NCBI RefSeq assembly: GCF_004786095.1
Contig: NZ_RHPJ01000001.1
Location: 868,001 to 932,000, forward strand
From: Serinibacter arcticus
GTDB taxonomy: Bacteria > Actinomycetota > Actinomycetes > Actinomycetales > Beutenbergiaceae
Length of the DNA stretch: 64,000 bases
Reading direction: 5' to 3'
Part shown: positions 23,959 through 32,645 of the stretch, one piece after another
How the letters are laid out: the number at the start of each line of letters is the position of its first letter
How positions within the stretch are numbered: position 1 is the first letter of the stretch
Made by a program: the position numbers and the translations under genes
The notes under the pieces: generated by a model
Databases searched by the model: none
Told to the model about the DNA's origin: nothing
What the model saw: the letters and a program-made list of their open reading frames with translations, nothing else

Positions 23959-24611
23959 CAGCCCACCGCCCGGTAGCCGGCGCCCCGGACGGTCACGATC
24001 GCCGCGCGCCCGACCTTGCGCCGCACGTAGCCGACGTACTGCTCCACCACGTTGACGTCCTCGCCCTCGCCGTCCCAGACGTGGTCGAGCAGCTCGACCT
24101 TGCCGACGACGCGCTCGTGGTGCCGCATCAGGTACTCCAGCAGCGCGAGCTCGCGCACCGTGAGGTCGACCGCGAGCCCGCCCGCGCGCACCTGCCGCGT
24201 GCTCGGGTCGAGCTCCAGCGCCCCGACGGCGAGCACCGCCGGCCGCGGCGTCGCGGGACGCCGCACCATCGCGCGGATGCGCGCCACCAGCACCACGAAC
24301 GAGAACGGTTTGGTCAGGTAGTCGTCGGCGCCGACGTCGAGACCGTCCGCGACGTCGTGCTCGCCGTCCTTGGCCGACAGCAGCAGCACGGGGGTCCACA
24401 CGTCCTCGGCCCGGAGCGCGGTGACGACGTCGTACCCGTTGCGTCCCGGCAGCATGATGTCGAGCACGATCGCGTCGTAGTCGCCCCACCGCGCACGCTC
24501 GTAGCCGGCGGTCCCGTCGTGCTCGAGGTCGACCGCGAACCCCTCGGCCACGAGCCCGCGCTGGATCGAGCGCGCGAGGGTGCGCTCGTCGTCGACCACC
24601 AGGATGCGCAT
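23958..24611 (-). CDS. OmpR/PhoB-family response regulator
   Basis: A 217-residue regulator. The receiver domain (1-115) has acidic pair D7/D8, phospho-acceptor D51 (IVLDIMLPGRNG) and conserved Lys in DDYLTKPF. The C-terminal winged helix (about 125-215) is of the OmpR type, with LTVRELALLEYLMRHHERVV and YVRRKVGRAAIVTVRGAGYRAVG. The start MRILVVDDE at 24611 is chosen over longer in-frame versions because it is the normal N-terminus. It is the first gene of the pair and lies 107 bases from the divergent secreted-protein gene. Confidence 0.95.
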   Translation of the reverse strand: MRILVVDDERTLARSIQRGLVAEGFAVDLEHDGTAGYERARWGDYDAIVLDIMLPGRNGYDVVTALRAEDVWTPVLLLSAKDGEHDVADGLDVGADDYLTKPFSFVVLVARIRAMVRRPATPRPAVLAVGALELDPSTRQVRAGGLAVDLTVRELALLEYLMRHHERVVGKVELLDHVWDGEGEDVNVVEQYVGYVRRKVGRAAIVTVRGAGYRAVG

Positions 24612-24718
24612 GTCCGCAAGCATCGCACCGGGAGATCGCGCGACCCGCTCCCGAGGGGCCGCGAGCACGGTGCGATCTCTCAGCGTTTCCTCAGCCGGCG
24701 GGGCGCACAGTGGACACC

Positions 24719-26011
24719 ATGAAGAACAAGCGTCTGCGCTGGGCCGTCCCCGCCGCCACCGCCGTGGCCGTGGGCACCGCCTTCGCGATCCCCGCCCTCG
24801 CCACCGCCTCGGCCGACGAGCTGCCCGAGACCACGCCGGCCGACCTGCTGGCCGCCGTGGCCCAGGCCGAGCCGACCGCCATGTCCGGCACCGCCGTCTA
24901 CACCGCGCGCCTCGGCCTGCCCGAGCTCCCCGCCGAGATGACCGGCGGCGCCGATCCCCTCAACCTGCTGTCGGGCTCCTCCACGATCCGCGTCTGGACC
25001 GACGGCGCGGAGCGCTCGCGCGTCTCGCTGCTGGGCACGACGTCGGAGTACTCCGCCGTCGTCGACGGCCCCGAGGCGTGGACCTACTCCTCGGCCAAGA
25101 ACGCCGTGGTGCACGTCAGCCTCGACGACGCCGCCACCGCCCAGCTCGACGCCGCGAAGGCCGATGCCCAGGCACGGGCCGACGCCGTCGACCCCGCCTC
25201 CATCCCGACGCCGGAGGCGCTCGCCGAGCAGGTTCTCGCGTTCGCCAGCATGACCTCCGAGGTCACCCTCGACGACAACGTCGTGGTCGCCGGGCGCGAC
25301 GCCTACCAGCTCGAGATCACCCCGCTCACGGACGACACGCTCGTGGACAGGATCGTCGTGGCGTTCGACGGCGAGACCTACGTCCCGCTGTCCTACCAGG
25401 CGTGGAGCAGCATGGACACGAGCGCCCCCGCGCTCGAGGTCGCGTTCACCGACGTCAGCATGGACGCCCCCAGCGACGCCGCGCTCGCCTTCTCCACGCC
25501 CGACGGCGCGACCGTCGAGGAGAAGGTCGTCACCGGTGAGGACCTCGCCGCCGCCACCGCACCTGCCGAGGGCACCGAGGGTGACGTCCCGGTCCTCCCC
25601 GAGGACTTCGACCCCAGCACCCTCGACCCCAGCGCCCTGACGCCGGGTGCGGGCTTCCTGCCCGAGGGCACGAGCATCAGCGGCTTCGGCTGGGCCACCG
25701 TGGTGGAGCAGTCCGGCGTCGACGTCGCGGGTCTGCTCTCGGGTGACGTGGATGCTGACGCCGCGGACCTCCCCGCCTCCCCGTGGGCCGGCCGTCCGGC
25801 CGAGGACCTCGCCGAGGAGTTCCGCGGCAGCGCCGCGGACGGCGGGTTCTCGCTCGACGCGACCGCGCTGTACGACCAGCTCACCACCCCCGTCGAGGGC
25901 GGGCGTCTGTTCACCAGCGCCCTGCTGAGCGCGCTGGTCACCGACGACGGCCGCGTGTTCGTGGGCTCCGTGCCCACCGACACGCTGCTCGCCGCCGCCG
26001 GGCTGGCGTGA
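24719..26011 (+). CDS. Secreted LolA/RseB-like protein
   Basis: A 430-residue exported protein. A Sec signal peptide spans 1 to about 33, with likely cleavage after ATASA. The N-terminal half shows a LolA/MucB-RseB-like pattern seen in many actinobacterial 'outer membrane lipoprotein carrier'-like proteins: AVAQAEPTAMSGTAVYTARL, then strands such as YQLEITPL and the downstream QAWSS. Actinobacteria lack the Lol route, so it more likely binds a lipid or peptide, or senses one. Its stop overlaps the ABC ATPase start as GTGA. It is divergent from a two-component system. An alternative GTG start is at 24710. Confidence 0.78.
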   Translation: MKNKRLRWAVPAATAVAVGTAFAIPALATASADELPETTPADLLAAVAQAEPTAMSGTAVYTARLGLPELPAEMTGGADPLNLLSGSSTIRVWTDGAERSRVSLLGTTSEYSAVVDGPEAWTYSSAKNAVVHVSLDDAATAQLDAAKADAQARADAVDPASIPTPEALAEQVLAFASMTSEVTLDDNVVVAGRDAYQLEITPLTDDTLVDRIVVAFDGETYVPLSYQAWSSMDTSAPALEVAFTDVSMDAPSDAALAFSTPDGATVEEKVVTGEDLAAATAPAEGTEGDVPVLPEDFDPSTLDPSALTPGAGFLPEGTSISGFGWATVVEQSGVDVAGLLSGDVDADAADLPASPWAGRPAEDLAEEFRGSAADGGFSLDATALYDQLTTPVEGGRLFTSALLSALVTDDGRVFVGSVPTDTLLAAAGLA

Positions 26012-27051
26012 GCTCGACGCTCACCGAGCGTGATCACGACGGCGTCCCCACCACCGGTGGGGACGCCGTCGTGCGCACGCGCGGGCTGACCAAGAAGTTC
26101 CGCAGCGGCCAGGTCGCCGTCGACGGCATCGACCTCGAGGTGCCGCGCGGCGCCGTCTACGGCTTTCTCGGACCCAACGGGTCGGGCAAGACGACGACGA
26201 TCCGCATGCTGCTCGGCCTCGTCCAGCCCACCTCGGGCGAGGCGCTGGTCCTGGGCGGCGCGATGCCGCGTTCCGCCGTCGCCGTCCTGCCACGGGTGGG
26301 CGCCCTCGTGGAGGGGCCGGCGTTCCAGCCCTACCTCACGGGCCGGCGCAACCTCGACCGGCTCGACGCCGTCGACATGACCGCCGACCCCCGCACCTCG
26401 AAGGCACGCATCGGTGCGGCGCTGGAGCGCGTCGGGCTGTCGGCCGCAGCGGCCAAGCCGTACCGCAACTACTCGCTCGGGATGAAGCAGCGGCTCGGCC
26501 TCGCGGCCGCGCTGCTGCGGCCCCGCGACCTGCTGATCCTCGACGAGCCGACCAACGGCCTCGACCCGCAGGGCACGCGCGAGGTGCGCCACCTCATCCG
26601 CGAGCTGGCCGAGGACGGCGCGAGCGTGCTCGTGTCCTCGCACCTGCTGGCCGAGATCGACCAGGTGTGCACGCACGTCGGTGTCATGAGCCGCGGCAAG
26701 CTTCTCGTCCAGGGCGAGCGCGACGTCGTCACGTCCGGTGGGCGGCAGTCGGGCGAGCGGGTCGTGATCACCACGCTGCGCGATCACGTCGACGGCGCGC
26801 GCCGGGTTCTCGCGCGGCTGGCCGGCGTCGATCCGTCCTCCGCCTCCGAGGCGGCATCGGTGGAGGACGCCGACCACCTCGGCGACGGCGCCGTCACGGT
26901 GACTGCGACGCTGGGAGGCGCGTCGCTGTCGGACGTGGCGCCCGCGCTCGTCGCTGCCGACGTCCTGGTGCTCGGGATCGGCACCGACCGCCCGAGCCTG
27001 GAGGACGTGTTCGTGGAGCTGACCGGAGAGGGATTCGATGTCGCACGCTGA
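26008..27051 (+). CDS. ABC transporter ATP-binding protein
   Basis: A 347-residue ATPase of the DrrA/BcrA-like exporter group. Walker A is GPNGSGKTT (about 57), the signature is YSLGMKQRLGLAAALL (about 155-170), Walker B is LLILDEPTNGLDPQGTRE, and the H-loop is SSHLL. About 80 residues follow the core and include the degenerate region ending in LEDVFVELTGEGF, usual for drug and lantibiotic-immunity ATPases. The GTG start overlaps the secreted-protein gene's stop and its end overlaps the permease gene by 14 bases, so the three form one operon. Confidence 0.93.
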   Translation: MSSTLTERDHDGVPTTGGDAVVRTRGLTKKFRSGQVAVDGIDLEVPRGAVYGFLGPNGSGKTTTIRMLLGLVQPTSGEALVLGGAMPRSAVAVLPRVGALVEGPAFQPYLTGRRNLDRLDAVDMTADPRTSKARIGAALERVGLSAAAAKPYRNYSLGMKQRLGLAAALLRPRDLLILDEPTNGLDPQGTREVRHLIRELAEDGASVLVSSHLLAEIDQVCTHVGVMSRGKLLVQGERDVVTSGGRQSGERVVITTLRDHVDGARRVLARLAGVDPSSASEAASVEDADHLGDGAVTVTATLGGASLSDVAPALVAADVLVLGIGTDRPSLEDVFVELTGEGFDVAR

Positions 27052-27979
27052 GGCCACGGCCGCACCCGACGCCGCGGAGGCGCCGACGTCGCGCACGACC
27101 GCCGCCGGGCCCGAGGTGCGCGAGGCGTCCGAGGCGTCCGAGGCGCCCACCCGCCGTCGGGGCGCGTTCGGCCGCCTGCTGCGCAGCGAGCTGGGCCTCG
27201 TGCTCGGCCGGCGCCGCAACCAGCTCCTGCTGGCGCTGCTCGCGTCCGTGCCGATCCTGCTCGGGATCGTGCTGGCGATCGTCAGCGACAGCGCGTACGC
27301 GGGTCAGGGACCCGGGTTCATCGACCGGATCGGCGGGAACGGGCTGTTCCTCGTCGTCACGTCCCTGTTCCTGTGCACGCCGTTCCTGCTGCCGCTCGTG
27401 ACCTCGATCGCCGCGGGTGACGCGATCGCCGGTGAGGCCGGTGGTGGCACGCTGCGCTACCTGCTGACCGTGCCGGTGCGGCGCGGCACGCTGCTCGTGG
27501 CGAAGGCCCTCGCGGCGATGACGTTCATGCTCGTGGCGGTCGCGCTCGTGACGGCCGCGGCGCTGCTGGCGGGTGGTCTGCTGTTCGGGTTCGACGACCT
27601 CACGCTGCTGTCCGGGCAGACGATCCCGCTGACCGACGGTGTGCTCCGCATGCTCGGAGTCGCGGGGTACGTCGCGATGTCGCTGACCGGGCTGGTCGCG
27701 GTGGGGCTGTTCTTCTCGACCCTCGCCGAGGTGCCGGTCGGCGTGATGGCGGCGACCGTCGTCGTCGCGATCGTCTCGACGGTGCTCGACTCGCTGCCCC
27801 AGCTGTCCGCGATCCACCCCTTCCTGCTGACGCACCACTGGTTCGACTTCGCGGAGTTCCTGCGGTTCGAGGTCTCGTGGTCGCTGCTCGGTCAGGGCCT
27901 GGCCCTGCAGGCGGCATGGGTCGCGATCTTCGGCAGCCTCGCGTGGGCACGCTTCACGACGGCGGACATCACCTCCTGA
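27038..27979 (+). CDS. ABC transporter permease (ABC-2 type)
   Basis: A 313-residue membrane subunit with a disordered N-terminus (about 1-40) containing three copies of EAS-like codons (EASEASEAP), then six helices of the ABC-2 type. It shares the conserved amphipathic motif GDAIAGEAGGGTLRYLLTVPVRRGTLLVAK (about 125-155), typical of NosY/CcmA-linked permeases. With the overlapping ATPase it should export a drug, peptide or lipid. The LolA-like partner and the divergent two-component system suggest an envelope-stress or antimicrobial response; this is inference. Confidence 0.9.
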   Translation: MSHAEATAAPDAAEAPTSRTTAAGPEVREASEASEAPTRRRGAFGRLLRSELGLVLGRRRNQLLLALLASVPILLGIVLAIVSDSAYAGQGPGFIDRIGGNGLFLVVTSLFLCTPFLLPLVTSIAAGDAIAGEAGGGTLRYLLTVPVRRGTLLVAKALAAMTFMLVAVALVTAAALLAGGLLFGFDDLTLLSGQTIPLTDGVLRMLGVAGYVAMSLTGLVAVGLFFSTLAEVPVGVMAATVVVAIVSTVLDSLPQLSAIHPFLLTHHWFDFAEFLRFEVSWSLLGQGLALQAAWVAIFGSLAWARFTTADITS

Positions 27980-28013
27980 CGCGGGCCACCCGCCCCGCCC
28001 CTTCCCCTCCCCC

Positions 28014-28080
28014 GAGGTAGACCCGTTCGAGGCGACACCGACCCCGCCAGGGTCTGTGTCGCCTCGAACGGGTCTACCTC
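28014..28080. terminator. Long hairpin with perfect 25-bp stem
   Basis: The arms 28014-28038 and 28056-28080 are perfect inverted repeats of 25 bp, with a 17-base loop that itself pairs (GACCC/GGGTC). It lies 34 bases past the permease stop. The next gene starts 80 bases on. It is far longer than a terminator needs; see findings on dispersed hairpins. Confidence 0.85.
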
Positions 28081-28159
28081 GCGGTGGGGGTGGGGTGGGC
28101 CCGACCGCCGTGTCCGATCACCGCTAGTCCCGACGGCGGGGCGGGGGCACACTGGACGC

Positions 28160-29755
28160 ATGCACCTGCCCGTCGACGCCGAGGCCGCCCACCGCGCGGT
28201 CGCCGGCCGCGACCCCCGCTTCGACGGCCGGCTGTACCTCGGCGTCGTCACGACCGGCATCTACTGCCGGCCCTCGTGCCCGGCCCGCACGCCGCTCCCC
28301 CACCACTGCCAGTACTTCCCGACGGCGGCCGCCGCCGTCGCCGCCGGCTTCCGTGCGTGCCGCCGCTGCCGCCCCGACGCCCTGCCCGGCACCCGGCACT
28401 GGGACGTGCGCGGCGACCTCGTCGCCCGCGCGGTGCGCCTCATCGCCGACGGTGCGCTCGAGGACGGCGGCGTCGCGGGACTCGCCCGCCGACTGGCCGT
28501 CAGCGAGCGTCACCTGCACCGCATGCTCCTCGCGGAGGTCGGCGCCTCGGCGCAGCAGCTCGGGCGCACGCGCCGCGCGCACGCCGCCCGCACCCTGATC
28601 GAGCAGACGGCGATGTCGCTGACCGACGTCGCCTTCGCCGCCGGGTTCGGCTCGATCCGCCAGTTCAACGACGTCATGCTCGCCGAGTTCGGCGCGGCAC
28701 CCCGCGTCTTCCGGCGGCCGGCGGCCAGCACGACGGCGACGACGACGCAGCCCTCGTCGGACCGGCGCACTCCCGACGGCCAGGTGGCCACGGGGGCGCC
28801 GTCGATCGCGCTGCGCCTGGCCTACCGCGGCCCGATCGCGCTCGCACCGCTGCGCCCCACGCTCGCCGCCCACGCGATCGGCGGCGTCGAACGCATCGAC
28901 GCGGGCGGGGGGCACACGCGCGTCGTCGACGCACCGACCGGACCCGCCGTGGTGCACCTCGAGCTCGATCCGAGCGCCGACGTCGTCACCGCGCCCCTCG
29001 CGGCGACGTTCCGCCTGACCACGCTGACCGACCTCATGCCCGTGATGACGCGCGTGCGCCGCTGGCTCGACCTCGACGCCGATCCCGCCCTCGTGGCCGA
29101 GCACCTCGGTGCCGACCCGCTGCTCGGTCCGCTCGTCGAGGCCCGGCCGGGCCTGCGTGTGCTCGGCTCGCTCGACGGCCCCGAGGTCGCCGTGTGCGCG
29201 GTGCTCGGGCAGCAGGTGTCGGTGGCCGTGGCGCGGGTGTTCCAGTCGCGCATCGCGGCGACGTTCGGGACCCCGATCGCGCCGGCCGACGTCGACGGCG
29301 CCGTGCACGCCGCCGACCACCCCGGCTCGAGCGACGGCGAGGTCGCCCTGCGCACCTTCCCCCGCCCCGAGGTCCTGGCGGCCGCCGGCCCCGAGGCCAT
29401 CCGCGACGCCGCCAACCTCACCCAGGCGCGCGCCCGCACCGTCCACACCCTGGCGACGGCGATCGCCGACGGTCTGCGCCTCGACCCCGGCGTCGACCCG
29501 GCCACCACGCGCGAGCGTCTCCTCGCCCTGCGCGGCATCGGACCGTGGACCGCCGACTACGTCAACCTGCGCGCGCTGCGCGACCCCGACGCGTTCCTGC
29601 CGGGCGACCTCGTGCTGCGCAAGTCCCTCGCGCGGTACACGGGCACGCCGCTGAAGCAGTTCACCCCCGCCGCGGCGGAGGCTCTCTCCCAGGCGTGGCG
29701 CCCGTGGCGCTCCTACGCCCTCCAGCATCTCTGGACCCAGGAGGTCTACGCATGA
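28160..29755 (+). CDS. Ada-AlkA fusion: alkylation-response regulator/DNA-3-methyladenine glycosylase
   Basis: A 531-residue fusion. Residues 1-80 form the Ada zinc/methyl-acceptor domain with Cys36, Cys40, Cys67 and Cys70 (GIYCRPSC, CRRC); Cys36 takes methyl from phosphotriesters. An AraC-type HTH follows (about 85-180), then an AlkA N-terminal domain and an HhH-GPD glycosylase domain (about 330-525) with LRGIGPWTADYVNLRALRD, whose catalytic Asp is probably in the following FLPGDLVL. The Ada methyl-transfer domain for O6-methylguanine is absent; it is supplied by the overlapping Ogt gene. It should activate its own operon when methylated. Confidence 0.94.
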   Translation: MHLPVDAEAAHRAVAGRDPRFDGRLYLGVVTTGIYCRPSCPARTPLPHHCQYFPTAAAAVAAGFRACRRCRPDALPGTRHWDVRGDLVARAVRLIADGALEDGGVAGLARRLAVSERHLHRMLLAEVGASAQQLGRTRRAHAARTLIEQTAMSLTDVAFAAGFGSIRQFNDVMLAEFGAAPRVFRRPAASTTATTTQPSSDRRTPDGQVATGAPSIALRLAYRGPIALAPLRPTLAAHAIGGVERIDAGGGHTRVVDAPTGPAVVHLELDPSADVVTAPLAATFRLTTLTDLMPVMTRVRRWLDLDADPALVAEHLGADPLLGPLVEARPGLRVLGSLDGPEVAVCAVLGQQVSVAVARVFQSRIAATFGTPIAPADVDGAVHAADHPGSSDGEVALRTFPRPEVLAAAGPEAIRDAANLTQARARTVHTLATAIADGLRLDPGVDPATTRERLLALRGIGPWTADYVNLRALRDPDAFLPGDLVLRKSLARYTGTPLKQFTPAAAEALSQAWRPWRSYALQHLWTQEVYA

Positions 29756-30288
29756 CCAGCACGAGCACGCCCGACACCACGCAGCCGCTGGTCCTCGCGA
29801 CCTACCCCACGCCCGCGGGCGAGGCGCACGCCGTCATCACCCCGGAGGACGGCGTCGTCCGACTCTTCGGCTGGCTCGACCACGAGGAGAACCTGCCGCG
29901 GCTCGGGGCGGCGCTGCACCGGCGCGGCATCGCCAGGGGCGAGGGTCCGGCCTCGGTGCGCGACGCCGTCGCGCGCTACACCGTCGGCGACCTCGACGCC
30001 CTCGGGGAGATCGCCGTCCAGCAGCCGGGCGGGGAGTTCTTCACCGCCGCGTGGGAGGCGATGCGGCAGGTGCGCCCCGGCCACCCGGTCACCTACACGC
30101 AGCTCGCGACGGCGGCCGGTCGTCCCGCCGCCGTGCGCGCCGCCGCGAGCGCCTGCGCGCGCAACCTCGTCGCGCTCGTCGTGCCGTGCCACCGGATCGT
30201 GCGGACCGACGGCGGCCTCGGCGGCTTCTACTACGGTCTCGAGGTCAAGCGAGCGCTGCAGGAGCACGAGGCGCGCGCCGCCGCCTGA
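29752..30288 (+). CDS. ogt: Methylated-DNA--protein-cysteine methyltransferase
   Basis: A 178-residue suicide methyltransferase that repairs O6-methylguanine. The acceptor motif PCHR is seen in VVPCHRIV (about 144-151). It is preceded by the recognition helix VTYTQLATAAGRPAAVRAAASACARN (Arg finger) and followed by GGFYYGLEVKRALQEHE. Its ATG overlaps the Ada-AlkA stop as ATGA, so the two repair proteins are coupled and probably induced together by alkylation damage. Length is usual. Confidence 0.95.
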   Translation: MTSTSTPDTTQPLVLATYPTPAGEAHAVITPEDGVVRLFGWLDHEENLPRLGAALHRRGIARGEGPASVRDAVARYTVGDLDALGEIAVQQPGGEFFTAAWEAMRQVRPGHPVTYTQLATAAGRPAAVRAAASACARNLVALVVPCHRIVRTDGGLGGFYYGLEVKRALQEHEARAAA

Positions 30289-30323
30289 GCCCGCCGGGGG
30301 TCGCCGGGGCTCGCCGGCCCCGA

Positions 30324-30398
30324 CCGCGAGAGCGACCCGTACGCCGCGAGGGCGACGCCCCAGGCGTCGTCCTCGCGACCGACGGGTCGCTCTCGCGG
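30324..30398. terminator. Long two-part hairpin (copy related to 54573)
   Basis: Outer arms 30324-30340 and 30382-30398 are a perfect 17-bp inverted repeat. Inner arms 30345-30359 and 30363-30377 pair over 15 bp with one G-T. It lies between convergent genes, so it can terminate both, but its sequence resembles the stretch at 54573-54645. Confidence 0.8.
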
Positions 30399-30411
30399 GT
30401 CCGGGACGTGG

Positions 30412-32568
30412 CTAGCGGGCTGCGAGGTGCAGCAGCACCGTGTGCTCGGGGTGCTGGTTCGGGGCCTGGAGGCCGACCGTGGCCAGGGCGCGACCCGTGA
30501 GCGTGACCCCGTCGGTCCACCACGCGGGGACCTCGCGGCCCGTGCGCGGACCGGGCACGTCACCGGGGGCGAGCGGCGTCACGCGGTAGCGCAGCGCCGG
30601 GTCGAGGCCGGGCAGACACACGCGACCGGGCGGGTGGGTCACGCCGGTCGTGAGCTGCACGACGGCGAAGATCGCCTTTCGCGCATCGCTCGCCACCACG
30701 CCGTGCACCCGCAGCGCGGGGTCGGGGTCGTCGCTGCGGATGCTCACGCCGTGGTGCAGCAGGTCGCGGTGCTGCTTGTAGGCCGCGATCCACGTGGCGA
30801 GCTCGGCGAGGTCGTCCTCGCTCGCGGCCGTGAGGTCCCACTCCACGCCGAGGTGGCCGAACATCGCCGTCGCGGCGCGGAAGCTGAGGTCGTGGCGGCG
30901 TCCGGTCGTGTGCGAGTGCGGGGAGGCGATGTGCGAGCCCATCATCTCGGGCGGGACCATGAGGCCGGTGCCGGCCTCGATCGTCTGGCGCTCGAGCGGG
31001 TCGATGCAGTCCGAGGTCCAGATGCGGTCGGTCAGCTCGAGGATCCCGAGGTCGGCACGTCCGCCGCCGCCGGAGCAGCTCTCGAACTCGACGTCGGGGT
31101 GGGCCTCGCGCAGCGCGGCGAGCAGCCGGTAGGTGGCGAGCGTCTGCTCGTGCACCCCGGCGCCGCCCGTGGCCTGCCGACCGGCGTCGAACAGGTCGCG
31201 GTTGTGGTCCCACTTCACGAAGCCGATGCGGTGCGCGGCGAGGATCGCGTGCACGCGGTCGTAGATGTACTGCCACGCGTCCGGGTTGGACAGGTCGAGC
31301 ACCTGCTGGTTGCGGGCGCGGCGCGGCAGGCGCGAGGGCACCCGGAGGATCCACTCGGGGTGGGCGCGGGCGACGTCGGAGTCCTCGTTGACCATCTCGG
31401 GCTCGAACCAGAGCCCGAACTCGAGACCCAGGCCGGTGACGTGGTCGACGATCGGGTCGAGACCGTCGGGCCAGACGCCCTCGTCGACGTACCAGTCGCC
31501 GAGACCGGCGGTGTCGTCGCGACGGTGGCGGAACCACCCGTCGTCGAGCACGTAGCGCTCGAGACCGACCTGCGCCGCCTTGTCGGCGAGCGCTGTGAGG
31601 CGGTCGAGGTCGTGGTCGAAGTACACGGCCTCCCACACGTTGATCAGCGACCTGCGCGGCGTGGTCGGGTGCGTCGGACGCGAGCGCAGGTAGCCGTGGA
31701 ACCGGGCCGAGAGCTCGTCCATGCCCTCGCCGAAGGAGGCGAGCAGCCACGGGCTCGTGTAGGTCTCGCCCTCGGCGAGCCTGACCTCGCCGGCGAGAAG
31801 CAGCTCGCCGCCGCCGATGACGCGCTGGCCGCTCGGCATCTCCTGCTCGGCGAACGTGCGGGTGTTGCCGGACCAGGCCACGTGCACGCCCCAGACCTCG
31901 CCGGTGCGGTAGCCGAAGCCGGGTGCGCCGGCCAGCATGAGGAGCGTGCCGTCGTGGCTGCGACCCCGGCGGATCTCGCGCAGGTGCGTGCCGGCGACGA
32001 CCGTGTGCCGCTGCGGGCTGCGCTCGCGCAGGTGCCGGCCGGTGAAGTCGAGGATCTCGCCGGCCTCGCGCGGGAGCGGCAGCACGGCGTCGAGCGTGGC
32101 GAGGTCGAACGCGCCGACGCCCGTGTTGGTGAGCGCCGTGCGGGTGCGCACGAGGCCGTGCGCGGTCAGCTCGAGCGTCCAGGTCAGGCTCAGCCCGGCT
32201 GCCCGGTCGGCCGCCTCGACGACGACGGTGCCCGCCAGCGGTGCACCGTTGGAGTCGACTCCCTCGCCGGTGACGGTGAGGCCCGTCCGGGCGAACGCGG
32301 TGGAGAAGTCGGCGCCGGCGCGGTGGCCGGTGATGCCGGGCGTCGCGAGCCAGCCCGCGGACTGCTCGGGGAGCACCGAGAGGTCGTAGGGCAGGTCGGC
32401 CGTCCCGGACACGGTGGGCATGACGCTCGCCCGCTCGATCTCCGCGGCGGCGGCCGCATCGACGTCGCCGAGGTCGGCGCCCCAGTGCAGCACGCGGGGC
32501 AGGGCTTCCCCCGTGGCCAGGAGCAGGCTGGTGCCCGCGGCTCGCAGGTGGGTGTACGTCGTCGTCAT
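30412..32568 (-). CDS. Alpha-galactosidase, GH36
   Basis: A 718-residue GH36 alpha-galactosidase, probably cytoplasmic (no signal peptide), hydrolysing melibiose/raffinose-type sugars. After an N-terminal beta-sandwich, the TIM barrel (about 300-620) carries the nucleophile in FVKWDHNRD and the acid/base in WTSDCIDPLERQ, with supporting motifs VLDDGWFRHRRDDTAGLGDW and FGLWFEPEMVNEDSD. A C-terminal beta domain follows. Length matches the family (700-750). It is divergent from a ROK regulator that probably represses it. No transporter is adjacent. Confidence 0.95.
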   Translation of the reverse strand: MTTTYTHLRAAGTSLLLATGEALPRVLHWGADLGDVDAAAAAEIERASVMPTVSGTADLPYDLSVLPEQSAGWLATPGITGHRAGADFSTAFARTGLTVTGEGVDSNGAPLAGTVVVEAADRAAGLSLTWTLELTAHGLVRTRTALTNTGVGAFDLATLDAVLPLPREAGEILDFTGRHLRERSPQRHTVVAGTHLREIRRGRSHDGTLLMLAGAPGFGYRTGEVWGVHVAWSGNTRTFAEQEMPSGQRVIGGGELLLAGEVRLAEGETYTSPWLLASFGEGMDELSARFHGYLRSRPTHPTTPRRSLINVWEAVYFDHDLDRLTALADKAAQVGLERYVLDDGWFRHRRDDTAGLGDWYVDEGVWPDGLDPIVDHVTGLGLEFGLWFEPEMVNEDSDVARAHPEWILRVPSRLPRRARNQQVLDLSNPDAWQYIYDRVHAILAAHRIGFVKWDHNRDLFDAGRQATGGAGVHEQTLATYRLLAALREAHPDVEFESCSGGGGRADLGILELTDRIWTSDCIDPLERQTIEAGTGLMVPPEMMGSHIASPHSHTTGRRHDLSFRAATAMFGHLGVEWDLTAASEDDLAELATWIAAYKQHRDLLHHGVSIRSDDPDPALRVHGVVASDARKAIFAVVQLTTGVTHPPGRVCLPGLDPALRYRVTPLAPGDVPGPRTGREVPAWWTDGVTLTGRALATVGLQAPNQHPEHTVLLHLAAR

Positions 32569-32582
32569 GGTGACCTCACTGT

Positions 32583-32620
32583 CGCTTTACTTGCACGACG
32601 CAACTTACGTGCTTTGATTG
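32583..32620. promoter_or_regulatory. Probable operator/promoter between alpha-galactosidase and ROK genes
   Basis: The 77-bp divergent gap is locally AT-richer than its surroundings and contains TTGC-ACGAC-GCAA (32591-32603), an inverted repeat. The next bases, TTACGTGCTTTG, partly echo the left half. It is a plausible ROK operator; the exact bounds are uncertain. Confidence 0.4.
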
Positions 32621-32645
32621 GTCCACACAACCAACGGGGGTCACG

